Shown: positions 27,712-38,594 of the stretch, in pieces
How the letters are laid out: every line of letters starts with the position of its first letter
Position numbering within the stretch: the first letter of the stretch is position 1
Origin: Alsobacter sp045348435
Lineage (GTDB): Bacteria; Pseudomonadota; Alphaproteobacteria; Rhizobiales; Beijerinckiaceae
Direction: 5' to 3'
Length of the DNA: 64,000 nt
Assembly (NCBI RefSeq): GCF_045348435.1
Contig: NZ_CP157484.1
Location: 4,464,001-4,528,000, forward strand
The notes under the pieces: generated by a model
Database searches by the model: none
The model's input: only the letters and a program-made list of their open reading frames with translations
Told to the model about the DNA's origin: nothing
Program-made: the position numbers and the translations under genes

Positions 27712-28821
27712 TCACGACGCCGCCTCCAGCCGGGAATCGACGTTCTGCGGCGCCGGGGCCGCGCGGCCGGCCCTCGACGAGCGTTCGCCCTCCAGCCAGG
27801 CCGCCAGCCTGGCGACGCCGTCGCGCCAGGGCGTGGGTTCGCCGAGGCCCAGCGCGGAGCGCGCCCGGCTTGGGTCCGACACGTAGTAGCGCTGGTCTCC
27901 GGCCCGCCAGTCGGAATAGCGGGTCTCCACCTTGCGGCCGACCAGCTCCTCGATATGGGCGATGAGCTGGCGCAGGCTGATGGCGTTGTCGGGCCCGCCG
28001 CCGAGGTTGAAAGCCTGCCCGGACACCGCCTCGATGCGGCTCCAGCAGGCCATGTAGGCGTCCACCGCGTCCTTGACGTCGAGGACGTCGCGGACCTGCC
28101 GGCCGTCGCCATAGATGCTGATCGGCTCGCCCGCCAGCGCCCGGATCAGGAAATGCGCGACCCAGCCCTGGTCCTCGGTGCCCATCTGGCGCTGGCCGTA
28201 GATGCAGCTCATGCGCAGCACAGCCGTGGGCAGGCCGTAGCTGCGCGCATAGTCCAGCACATACTGGTCCGCCGCGCCCTTGGAGCAGCCATAGGGGGTG
28301 TGGAAGTCGAGCGGGCGCTCCTCCGAGACGCCGCGGGCGCGCAGGGCGGGATCGGTCGGCGCATAGGCGTCGCCCTCCAGCGCCAGCGGCACGTCGGCGA
28401 GGTCGCCATAGACCTTGTTGGTCGAGGCGAACACGACGGGCGTGCGCCGGCCGCTCGCGCGCAGCGCCTCCAGGATGTTGAGCGTGCCCTGCAGATTGAT
28501 CGCGAAGTCGTCCCGCGGGTCAGCCAGGCTGGTGGTGACCGCCACCTGGGCGGCGAAATGGAACACCGCCGCCGCCTCCCGCGCGGCGCCCGTCAGGGCC
28601 TCGGCGTCGCGGATGTCGGCCTTCACGGACCGGATGCGGCCGCCATGGCGCTCCTGCAGCCAGGCCAGGTTGCGCTCCACCCCCGGCCGGGACAGGGCGT
28701 CGTAGACGATGACGTCGCGGCCTTCGCCGGCGATGCGGTCGGCCAGGTTCGAGCCGATGAAGCCCGCCCCGCCCGTGATCAGGACGGGTCCGCCCGGACC
28801 GTCAGGAGGGCCGCCCATCAT
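27712..28821 (-). CDS. NAD-dependent sugar epimerase (CDP-paratose 2-epimerase-like SDR)
   Basis: 369 residues. NAD site ITGGAGFIGSN, then FHFAAQVAVTTS, FASTNKVYGDL, PYGCSKGAADQYVLDYARSYGLP with the catalytic Tyr-Lys, and CIYGQRQMGTEDQGWVAHFL. The TNKVYGD and GTEDQGW blocks are characteristic of the CDP-paratose/tyvelose 2-epimerase group. It changes the stereochemistry of an NDP-sugar; the actual nucleotide is not established because no other CDP-sugar enzymes are visible. ATG 28821 overlaps the upstream stop (ATGA). Confidence 0.86.
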   Translation of the reverse strand: MMGGPPDGPGGPVLITGGAGFIGSNLADRIAGEGRDVIVYDALSRPGVERNLAWLQERHGGRIRSVKADIRDAEALTGAAREAAAVFHFAAQVAVTTSLADPRDDFAINLQGTLNILEALRASGRRTPVVFASTNKVYGDLADVPLALEGDAYAPTDPALRARGVSEERPLDFHTPYGCSKGAADQYVLDYARSYGLPTAVLRMSCIYGQRQMGTEDQGWVAHFLIRALAGEPISIYGDGRQVRDVLDVKDAVDAYMACWSRIEAVSGQAFNLGGGPDNAISLRQLIAHIEELVGRKVETRYSDWRAGDQRYYVSDPSRARSALGLGEPTPWRDGVARLAAWLEGERSSRAGRAAPAPQNVDSRLEAAS

Positions 28822-29930
28822 GCGACCAGCCCCCGCCGCTCCAGCTCCTGCCGGGCTTCGTTGACCCGGTCGTCGGCCGTCTGCTGCGCCACCCACTCGG
28901 CCAGCTCGGCCAGGCCTTCGGAGAAGTCCTTGCCGGCCGTGAAGCCGAGTTCGTCGCGCGCCTTGGAGATGTCGCAGAAGCAGTGCCGGATGTCGCCGAT
29001 GCGGGCCTTGCCGACCGTCTCGGGCGTCAGCTCCGGCCGGCCCATCGCCTGCGCCAGCATCTCGCCGATCTGCAGGATGGAGCGGTCCGCCCCGCTGCCG
29101 ACATTGTAGACCTGCCCGGCCGCCTGCGGATGATCGAGCGCCAGCAGGAAGGCCCGGGCCACGTCCTCGACATGGACGAAGTCGCGGCGCTGCTGGCCGT
29201 CCTCGAACACCATCGGGCGCTGTCCGTTGAGGATGCGCGAGGCGAAGATCGCCAGCACGCCCGTATAGGGATTGGAGAGCGCCTGCCCGGGTCCGTAGAC
29301 GTTGAAGAGCCGCAGCGCGACGCCTTCCATCCCGTAGGCCGGCGCGACCGTCAGCGTCAGCCGCTCCTGCACGTATTTGGTCAGGGCGTAGACCGAGGCG
29401 AGCGTCGGGCGCTTCCACTCGGGCGTCGGCAGCGGCGTCAGGGCGCGGCCCTGCGCATCCAGCGGGTCCCAGCCCTGGGCGTCGGAGGTGCGCGGCTTGC
29501 GCTCGGCGTCCTCGACGGCGCGGCCGTCCGCGTCCCGGTAGAGGCCCTCGCCATAGATGCTCATCGAGGAGGCGACCACGACGCGCCGCACCTGCCGGTC
29601 GATCAGCTTCTGGAACAGCACGGCGGTGCCGAGGTCGTTCACCCCCACATAGCGGTCGACCGCGTACATGCTCTGGCCGACGCCGACCTCGGCCGCCAGA
29701 TGGATCACGGCGTCGGCGCCCAGCAGCGCCCGGCTGACCGCCGCCTCGTCGCGCACGTCGCCGACCACCATCTCGATTTCGCGGTCGAGGTGGTCGGGCG
29801 TCTTGCCCTGGTGCACCTGCTCGATCAGGCTGTCCAGGACCCGCACGCGGTAGCCGCGCTCCACGCAGGCCCGGGCGACGTGGCGGCCGATGAAACCGGC
29901 CCCGCCGGTGATCAGGATCGCATCCGACAC
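28818..29930 (-). CDS. NAD-dependent sugar epimerase/dehydratase (extended SDR)
   Basis: 370 residues from GTG 29930 with GAGG upstream. NAD site ITGGAGFIGRH, IHLAAEVGVGQSMY, VASSMSIYGEG, and the catalytic Tyr-Lys in YALTKYVQE. The C-terminal half has FNVYGPGQALSNPYTG and FEDGQQRRDFVHVEDVA. This is the general layout of UDP-glucose 4-epimerases and relatives; the substrate is unknown. It begins only 8 bases after the small leader gene, so both are very probably on one transcript driven by the EcfG-type promoter at 30264. Confidence 0.86.
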   Translation of the reverse strand: MSDAILITGGAGFIGRHVARACVERGYRVRVLDSLIEQVHQGKTPDHLDREIEMVVGDVRDEAAVSRALLGADAVIHLAAEVGVGQSMYAVDRYVGVNDLGTAVLFQKLIDRQVRRVVVASSMSIYGEGLYRDADGRAVEDAERKPRTSDAQGWDPLDAQGRALTPLPTPEWKRPTLASVYALTKYVQERLTLTVAPAYGMEGVALRLFNVYGPGQALSNPYTGVLAIFASRILNGQRPMVFEDGQQRRDFVHVEDVARAFLLALDHPQAAGQVYNVGSGADRSILQIGEMLAQAMGRPELTPETVGKARIGDIRHCFCDISKARDELGFTAGKDFSEGLAELAEWVAQQTADDRVNEARQELERRGLVA

Positions 29931-29938
29931 GGGCGGCC

Positions 29939-30229
29939 TCAGTTCTTGTCGCTGTTGCGATGGATGAACTTGTTGAAGCGGCTGGGCTTGTGCCCCTTGC
30001 CGCCCGCCTCGTCCTGATGAAGGAAAGCGAGCTCGTTCTCGTCGAACGCCTTGAAGAATTCCTCCCAGGAGATCTCCTCCAGCGACTCGTCCTTTTCGGC
30101 GAAGTCGAGACGCAGGATGCCGGGGCCGCCCTTGCCGCCCGAATCCTTCACCCGGGAGGGACGCCCGCCGCGTTCCTCGGCCCATTTGCGGATCTCGTCG
30201 TGATCCGTCGTGACCTTGGCTTCGCTCAT
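29939..30229 (-). CDS. Small acidic protein leading the glycan cluster
   Basis: 96 residues, hydrophilic, no signal or membrane segment. Sequence blocks DHDEIRKWAEERGGRPSRVK, LRLDF, ISWEEFFKAFDENELAFLHQD and SRFNKFIHR match a family of about 90-residue proteins in alphaproteobacteria and cyanobacteria that databases often label, without good basis, as glucan branching enzyme. Its biochemical role is unknown to me. The ATG at 30229 has GGGAG upstream; a perfect EcfG-type promoter ends 34 bases ahead. It is the first gene of the 18-gene run, 8 bases from the next start. Confidence 0.82.
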   Translation of the reverse strand: MSEAKVTTDHDEIRKWAEERGGRPSRVKDSGGKGGPGILRLDFAEKDESLEEISWEEFFKAFDENELAFLHQDEAGGKGHKPSRFNKFIHRNSDKN

Positions 30230-30263
30230 GCCGACGCTCCCGATTGACCTGTTCTGCGGGCCA

Positions 30264-30289
30264 AACGCGGCCTTTGCTGAATTGGTTCC
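30264..30289 (-). promoter_or_regulatory. EcfG-type general stress promoter of the 18-gene cluster
   Basis: On the minus strand GGAAC (30289-30285), a 17-base spacer, then CGTT (30267-30264). Both elements match the consensus perfectly and the spacing is within the 16-17 accepted for EcfG/RpoE2 sigma factors. It lies 34 bases before the ATG of the first cluster gene, and no other gene stands between. Confidence 0.8.
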
Positions 30290-30426
30290 TTTGTTGCTGA
30301 GCGCTACCGGACCCACCGGGAACTCGGTGCGGAAACAGACCGGCAGGCGAAGCTCAAGGCTATTCAGCGGGGGTCGGCAGGGGATGACGCCAGGCGCGGC
30401 CTCAAGCCGCCGCGCCGTTCAGGCGT

Positions 30427-31434
30427 TCAGGGCTTGGGGGCCGCCGGCTCGCGCTCGCGCTGGCAGGCTGCGACGAAACCGCTCATGCGAAGCGCCATCT
30501 CCGACGGGCCGAGGCGGGGCTCGGCCCGTTCGGTCGCCCTCACCTTGCCCTCGACGCAGCCGCAGGCGGCCGCGCAGACCTGCCCGTTGGCGCCCGAGGC
30601 CCGGCAGCTCGTCTCGCAGCCGGTGCGGAAATCGACCGCCGCCGGCGCCCGGGGGGGCGGCTGGATCACCTGCGCGGCCAGCCAGAGCAGCCCGAAGAAC
30701 AGCGGCTGATGGATCAGGTAGAGCGCCAGGCTGTGTCGCCCGGCCCAGACGAGGGCGCGATCGACCGCCCCGTCGGCGCGCCACTGCGCCAGCCGACGGT
30801 CGAGCCCGGACGCGAGGGCGGCGCGGGCCAGCGCCACTCCGGCCAGCGTCAGTCCGAACCAGGGAAACAGCGGCTCGTAGTCATTGGTGCGCGGGACCGC
30901 GTCGCCGAGGCCGAGCCAGAGCCATCCCGGGCCGTTCAGCGCCGGGAACCGCACCAAGGCCGGGAGCGCGACGACGAAGGCGGCCGCGGCCGCCGTCAGC
31001 CAGGCGGGAGCCCGGAGGAAGGGGAGCGCCAGCACGCTGGAGACGGCGATGCAGTGCAGGATGCCGAAGAAGATGAACTCGTCCGGCGTCGCCAACCAGG
31101 TCGCGGCCGTGATGCCGGCGGCAGCGACCGACACCATCGCGAGCCGGCGCCCATAGGGTCCGCGGCGCAGCCCGCCGCGGCTCGCCAGCACCAGCCCGAT
31201 CCCGACCAGCGCCAGGAACGACCCCGCGATGGCCTTGGCGAAGGCGCGCCAGGCGGGATCCACCCCGGCCTGGAGGTCGATGAAGTTGAAGAAGCCGAGG
31301 TCCCACGTGAAATGGAACACGAACATCGCCGCGATCGCGACGCCCCGGGCGGCGTCCACGACAGGCAGGCGCGGCGGGGCTTTCGGGACGGCGGCGATCT
31401 CGGGGGGCGGACCGAGGACGGCGGGGGCGCTCAT
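30427..31434 (-). CDS. DUF1624/heparan N-acetyltransferase-like membrane protein with Cys-rich tail
   Basis: 335 residues. About eight membrane helices follow the motif PPRLPVVDAARGVAIAAMFVFHFTWDL, with the D-x-x-RG and HF residues typical of DUF1624/COG3503 acyltransferase-like proteins, and ending AGRHSLALYLIHQPLFF. A hydrophilic tail holds five Cys in a GCETSC...VCAAACGC arrangement, a small module seen on other rhizobial proteins. Acceptor unknown. ATG 31434 was chosen; ATG 31452 is possible but would begin inside the repeat. The ribosome site region directly abuts a RIME-like palindromic element. Confidence 0.8.
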   Translation of the reverse strand: MSAPAVLGPPPEIAAVPKAPPRLPVVDAARGVAIAAMFVFHFTWDLGFFNFIDLQAGVDPAWRAFAKAIAGSFLALVGIGLVLASRGGLRRGPYGRRLAMVSVAAAGITAATWLATPDEFIFFGILHCIAVSSVLALPFLRAPAWLTAAAAAFVVALPALVRFPALNGPGWLWLGLGDAVPRTNDYEPLFPWFGLTLAGVALARAALASGLDRRLAQWRADGAVDRALVWAGRHSLALYLIHQPLFFGLLWLAAQVIQPPPRAPAAVDFRTGCETSCRASGANGQVCAAACGCVEGKVRATERAEPRLGPSEMALRMSGFVAACQREREPAAPKP

Positions 31435-31445
31435 GCGGATGTTCT

Positions 31446-31549
31446 CGAGCATGCTGCGAAAAGGTGGAAACCGGCTTTTCGCGCCAAAGCATGCGACTGT
31501 CAGGAAACTAGAACATGCTGTGTTTCCGTCGAAACACAGCATGTTCTAG
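31446..31549. repeat. RIME-like element of two palindromes
   Basis: Two back-to-back palindromes in about 104 bases. The first pairs GCATGCT (31449) with AGCATGC (31494) and CGAAAAG with CTTTTCG around GTGGAAACCGG. The second is a perfect 19-base stem with a 4-base loop (31508-31549). The two-palindrome layout and the CATGCT / AAACCGG core resemble RIME-type and related repeats scattered through Rhizobiales genomes. It ends 12 bases before the ATG of the DUF1624 gene. Confidence 0.75.
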
Positions 31550-31585
31550 CCCGAATCGCGGGCCGCCGTCGCCTCCGCGGCGCCT

Positions 31586-31612
31586 GCCCTCCCCCGCCAA
31601 GCGGGAGAGGGC
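31586..31612. repeat. GC-rich palindrome downstream of clpB
   Basis: GCCCTC-C-CCCGC pairs with GCGGG-A-GAGGGC, 11 of 12 positions, with a 3-base loop. It lies 15 bases past the clpB stop. No T run follows on either strand, so it is a dispersed palindrome or a processing/termination aid. Similar CCCTCTCCCGC sequences appear in the repeats near 44.4 and 44.9 kb. Confidence 0.55.
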
Positions 31613-31627
31613 CCAAGCTGCGCCGGT

Positions 31628-34243
<2,616 letters not shown>

Positions 34244-34375
34244 GTGGTCCTCCTACGGCCGCGCTTCGATTCCGCCCGTCAGGCGCGGTCATGCGCTCCG
34301 TCCATGACGGCCCCTCGGAGAGGCTGCCGTCTGACGGATAGATAGGTGTGACATTTCGACAACGGAAGGGGTCCC

Positions 34376-35173
34376 ATGGGAAGCGGCTCACAACACTTCG
34401 GTCCCGCCCTCGGCGAAGCCCGGATCGCAGCCCTCCACCGCTACCCGGTCAAGGGCCTGTCGCCCGAAAGCCTGGACGCCGTGCAGGTGACGCCGGGCGA
34501 TCCCTTCCCGCATGACCGCCGCTACGCCATCGAGAACGGGCCCTCCGGCTTCGACGCCCGGAGCCCCGCCCATCTGCCCAAGATCGCGTTCCTGATGCTG
34601 ATGCGCAACGAGGCCCTGGCCCGGCTTCGCACCCGGTTCGATCCCGAAACCACGACCTTGACCATCCACGATGGCGCCGACATGGCGGCCGCCGGCGACC
34701 TGTCGCGCCCGGAGGGCCGCGCCGCCATCGAGGACTTCTTCGCCCGTTTTTCGGCCAAGGACCTGCGCGGGACGCCCCGCGTGCTGGAGGCGCCGGCCTT
34801 CAGCTTCTCCGACACGCCCCGGCGGGTGGTGTCGATCATCAACCGCGCCAGCGTCCAGGATCTCGAGGCGAGGCTCGGCCGCCCCGTCGATCCCCTCCGA
34901 TTCCGCGGCAATGTGCTGGCGGAGGGCTGGCCGGCCTGGTCGGAGCTGGATCTCGTCGGCGCCGAGCTGCGCTCGACGGCGGGCGTACGGCTGACCGTGG
35001 TGAAGCGCATCCAGCGCTGCGCCGCCACCAATGTCGACCCGACGACGGCCGAGCGCGACATGAACATCCCTGCCACGCTTCAGCGCGCCTTCGATCACGC
35101 CGATTGCGGCGTCTACGCCGAAGTGACCGGCGGCGGAACGCTCGCGCTCGGGGATACGTTGGCGCTCGGATAG
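34376..35173 (+). CDS. MOSC-domain protein (molybdenum-sulfurtransferase-like)
   Basis: 265 residues. An N-terminal MOSC_N beta barrel (IAALHRYPVKGLSPESL) is followed by the MOSC domain: DPLRFRGNVLAEGWPAW and the catalytic region VVKRIQRCAATNVDPTT with the conserved Cys. MOSC proteins handle sulfur for the molybdenum cofactor or reduce N-hydroxylated compounds (mARC/YiiM/YcbX types). Physiological partner unknown. ATG 34376 follows GGAAGGGG. It is divergent from clpB. Confidence 0.88.
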   Translation: MGSGSQHFGPALGEARIAALHRYPVKGLSPESLDAVQVTPGDPFPHDRRYAIENGPSGFDARSPAHLPKIAFLMLMRNEALARLRTRFDPETTTLTIHDGADMAAAGDLSRPEGRAAIEDFFARFSAKDLRGTPRVLEAPAFSFSDTPRRVVSIINRASVQDLEARLGRPVDPLRFRGNVLAEGWPAWSELDLVGAELRSTAGVRLTVVKRIQRCAATNVDPTTAERDMNIPATLQRAFDHADCGVYAEVTGGGTLALGDTLALG

Positions 35174-35338
35174 GCGACAGGGCCTCGCCCCGCTCCCGCC
35201 GCAGTCTACGGCCCGAATGCGCAAGCCATCCAGCGGCGGCCCGGGTGACCGGCGCATGCGCGCCCCGGTCGCGGCCGGCGGGGGTGGCGGGGCCGCCGCC
35301 CCATGCTAGGCTCTCAACATGGGGCCAGAGGAGCCGCG

Positions 35339-38131
35339 ATGAGCGAAGACGCGCAGGGCGTGACGCCCGCCTCCCAAGCCGAGCGCGCCCGCCTGGTGGC
35401 GGCGCGGGTCGCAAGGCTCGCCCGGCGGGCCTCGCTGACGCTCGCCTGGGAGCGGTCCTGGCCGTGGCTGGCGCTGGCGCTGACCGCCGCGGCGCTGTTC
35501 GTCGCCCTGTCCTGGCTCGGCCTGTGGCTGGCCACGCCCTCCTGGGCCCGCGTCGTCGGCGTCGCGCTGCTCGGCCTCGTGCTGGGCGCGGCGGCGGTGG
35601 GCGCGCTGCGGGCTCCGCGGCCGACCTGGCGCGAGAGCCTCGCGAGGCTCGACTCCGATTCCCGCCTGGCGCACCGCCCGGCGACGGCCCTCGCCGACGA
35701 ACTGGCCATCAACACGTCCGATCCGGGCACCCGCGCCCTGTGGGAGGCGCACCGCGCCCGCATCCTCGACTCGGCCGAGCGGCTGACCGTGGGCGCTCCC
35801 GCCCCCCGCCTCGCCGACCGCGACCCCTGGGCCGTTCGCTTCGGCGTGGCGCTCGCCCTGGTGGCGGCCTATTTCGTCGCCGGCCCGGAGCGCGAGGCGC
35901 GCCTCATGGCCGCCTTCGACTGGTCGGGCCGCAACGCCCAGCAGGTCGCCTTCCGCCTCGACGGCTGGATCGATCCGCCGGGCTACACCCAGTTTCCCCC
36001 GATGCTGCTCGACCTGAAGGCAGGTCCGGACGGCGCCGCCCCGGCCCCGAAGGTCCGCGCCCCGGTGCGCTCGACCCTGGTGGTCCGCGCCTCCGACGCC
36101 CACGACCTGACGCTCTCGGCGAGCGGCGGGCTGGAAGTCCCCAAGGACCCCGCCGACGCGCCGGCGACAGCCGCAGCGCCGGTCAGGCCCGCCGCGCCGG
36201 CCGCCGCGGGCAAGCCCGCCCCGGGCGCCGTCAAGGCCAACGCCCCCGGCGACAAGCCGGCGGACGCCAGCCGGGAGAGCCGCTGGACCGTGACGGGCGA
36301 CGGCCTTCTCACGGTCAAGCGCGGCGGCGCGACCCTGGCCTCCATCGCGATCACGTCGATCCCCGACAGGCCGCCCTCCATCGAGCTGACGGCCGAGCCG
36401 CAGACGGCCGAGCGCGGCGGCTTCACCATCCCGTACGAGATCAAGGACGACTACGGCGTCGTCTCCGCCGAGGCGCGCTTCGGCAAGCTGATCCGCGGCG
36501 GCAAGGCCGTGGAGCCAAAGCGCCCGCCCCTGGTGCCCGCCCCGCAGGCCGCCCTCACGCTGCCGGGCGGCGACAACCGCGAAGGCGAGACCCGCACGAC
36601 CGTGGACCTCTCCGACCATCCCTGGGCCGGCGCCCGCGTCGAGATGACGCTCGTCGCCAAGGACGAGATCGGCCAGGAGGGCCACAGCACCCCCATCAAC
36701 GTCACCCTGCCGCAGCGACCGTTCAGCAAGCCCCTCGCCAAGGCGCTGGTCGAGCAGCGGCGCGACCTGATCCTCGATCCCGCCGGGCGGCGGCGCGTCT
36801 ATGACGCCCTGCAGGCCCTGATGATCGCGCCGGAGCAGTTCACCCCCGATGCGTCCGTCTATCTGGGACTGCGCACCGCCGCGACCCGGCTGCGCGTCGC
36901 CAGGGCCGACGCCGACCTGATCTCGGTGGCCGACCTCCTGTGGGAGATGGCCCTGCAGGTGGAGGACGGCGACGTCACCGACGCCGAGAAGGCGCTCCGG
37001 CAGGCGCAGGAGAACCTCAAGAACGCGCTCGACAAGGGCGCGACCGAGCAGGAGCTGAAGCGCCTCACCCAGGAGCTCCGGCAGGCGCTGGACCGCTACC
37101 TGCGCGAATACGCCGAGCAGATGCTGAAGAATCGGGACCCCAACCAGCAGCAGAGCCGGATGGACCCGAACACCCGCATGATCACGCCGCGGGACCTCAA
37201 GAGCATGCTCGACCGCATGGAGGAGATGGCCCGCAAGGGCGACATGGAGAGCGCCCAGCGCATGCTGGACCAGCTCAAGAACATCCTGGAGAACCTGAAG
37301 ACCGCCCGTCCCGGCCAGCGCCAGATGGACCAGGGCCAGCAGCAGATGGAGCAGGCCCTCGACGATCTGGACAAGATGACCCGCGAGCAGCAGGAGCTGC
37401 GCGACAAGACGTTCCGCGAAGGCCAGCGCCAGCGCGACGCCCGCCGCGGCGACGGCCAGAAGCCCCAGCAGGGCCAGCGCCAGCGCGGCCAGCAGCAGGG
37501 GCAGAAGGGTCAGAAAGGCCAGAAGGGCCAGCCAGGTCAGCAGGGCGAGCCCGGCGACCAGGGCGACGGCGACGAGCAGGGCGACCAGATGGGCCAGGGC
37601 GACGGCGACCAGGAGGGCATGGAGGGCCTCGGCCAGCGCCAGCAGGCCCTTCGCCAGCAGCTTCGCGAGTTGCAGCGCCGCATGCGCGAGAACGGCATGA
37701 ACGGCGAGCAGGGCCTCGCCGACGCCGAGGACGCCATGCGCCAGGCCGAGGAGTCCATGGGCCGGGGCGAGGACGGCCCGGCGGTCGACCAGCAGGGCCG
37801 CGCCCTGGAGGGACTGCGCCGCGGCGCCCAGGGCATGGCCCAGCAGATGCAGCAGGGCGACGGCTCGCAGCAGGCCGAGGGCGACCCGAACGGACCGGGC
37901 CAGCCCGGCAACCGGCGGGCGCAGTCCTCCGAGCCCAACGACGACCCGCTCGGGCGCCCGACGCCGACGACCGAGGCGGGCGACCGCTCCAAGTTCCGCC
38001 GCGGCGGCAAGGGCGGCACCCTGGAGCAGCGCGCCCGCGAGGTGATGGAGGAGCTGCGCCGGCGCCTTGGCGATCCCAACCGCCCGCAGGACGAGCTGGA
38101 CTATCTCCAGCGCCTCCTGCCGGTGAACTGA
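35339..38131 (+). CDS. TIGR02302/DUF4175 membrane protein with Gln/Gly-rich tail
   Basis: 930 residues, normal for TIGR02302. Two N-terminal membrane helices (about 45-95), a third near 165, and a long periplasmic part with the repeated Ig-like region (TVTGDGLLTVKRGGATLASI, SIELTAEPQTAERGGF). The C-terminal half (about 540-930) is highly hydrophilic: helical RDPNQQQSRMDPN and then Gln-Gly-Lys-rich GQKGQKGQKGQ repeats like collagen, ending EVMEELRRRLGDPNRPQDELDYLQRLL. ATG 35339 follows GAGGAG. Function unknown, envelope role likely. Confidence 0.87.
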   Translation: MSEDAQGVTPASQAERARLVAARVARLARRASLTLAWERSWPWLALALTAAALFVALSWLGLWLATPSWARVVGVALLGLVLGAAAVGALRAPRPTWRESLARLDSDSRLAHRPATALADELAINTSDPGTRALWEAHRARILDSAERLTVGAPAPRLADRDPWAVRFGVALALVAAYFVAGPEREARLMAAFDWSGRNAQQVAFRLDGWIDPPGYTQFPPMLLDLKAGPDGAAPAPKVRAPVRSTLVVRASDAHDLTLSASGGLEVPKDPADAPATAAAPVRPAAPAAAGKPAPGAVKANAPGDKPADASRESRWTVTGDGLLTVKRGGATLASIAITSIPDRPPSIELTAEPQTAERGGFTIPYEIKDDYGVVSAEARFGKLIRGGKAVEPKRPPLVPAPQAALTLPGGDNREGETRTTVDLSDHPWAGARVEMTLVAKDEIGQEGHSTPINVTLPQRPFSKPLAKALVEQRRDLILDPAGRRRVYDALQALMIAPEQFTPDASVYLGLRTAATRLRVARADADLISVADLLWEMALQVEDGDVTDAEKALRQAQENLKNALDKGATEQELKRLTQELRQALDRYLREYAEQMLKNRDPNQQQSRMDPNTRMITPRDLKSMLDRMEEMARKGDMESAQRMLDQLKNILENLKTARPGQRQMDQGQQQMEQALDDLDKMTREQQELRDKTFREGQRQRDARRGDGQKPQQGQRQRGQQQGQKGQKGQKGQPGQQGEPGDQGDGDEQGDQMGQGDGDQEGMEGLGQRQQALRQQLRELQRRMRENGMNGEQGLADAEDAMRQAEESMGRGEDGPAVDQQGRALEGLRRGAQGMAQQMQQGDGSQQAEGDPNGPGQPGNRRAQSSEPNDDPLGRPTPTTEAGDRSKFRRGGKGGTLEQRAREVMEELRRRLGDPNRPQDELDYLQRLLPVN

Positions 38132-38266
38132 CGCCAGGTCCGCGTCGCGGGCCTGCCGGCGATCCGGCGACCAACGGCCGCGCTTGGCGCGTGGCGGCGA
38201 TGGGACTAGATGTCAGCGTGATCGGCGGCGCCCTCCGCCCCGTCCGATCCAGTCGGGAGCCCGCCG

Positions 38267-38455
38267 GTGGCCGTCATCCTCAACAACGCCGTGCCCTTCG
38301 CCATGGGGGGCGTCGTCCTCGTGCTCCTCATGGGTTTCATCAACATGTTCAGGGGCGGCAGCCCGAACACTTCGCAGCGGCTGATGCGTTGGCGGGTGGG
38401 GCTGCAATTCTTGACAATTGTACTGGTCCTCTTCGCGATTTGGGCGCGAGGCTGA
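38267..38455 (+). CDS. HIG1-domain twin-membrane small protein
   Basis: 62 residues from a GTG at 38267 with GGGAG upstream. Two membrane helices (VPFAMGGVVLVLLMGFINMF and GLQFLTIVLVLFAIWA) are linked by a short basic loop, RGGSPNTSQRLMRWRV, with the R-M-R-W motif of the HIG1/Rcf1-type hypoxia-induced domain. Bacterial HIG1 proteins are often near respiratory complexes. It is too short for a confident functional claim, but the motif and topology fit well. Confidence 0.78.
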   Translation: MAVILNNAVPFAMGGVVLVLLMGFINMFRGGSPNTSQRLMRWRVGLQFLTIVLVLFAIWARG

Positions 38456-38594
38456 TAATTAGGACACGAAAACGTCGTCTTTTCAGGTTGCACAAAGGCG
38501 CGATTCTCTTCCAGGATGCGCCCCGTAAAGGCCGGGCCTTGCGGCTTTACGCTCTGTTAACCATACGGGTGGATCACTCGTCTGCGGAGAGCGC

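Noticed and set aside
12644..30229. The cluster as a complete mycothiol pathway
   Set aside because: No MshC-type cysteine ligase, and the acyltransferase is CelD-like rather than MshD-like; many genes have no place in mycothiol synthesis.
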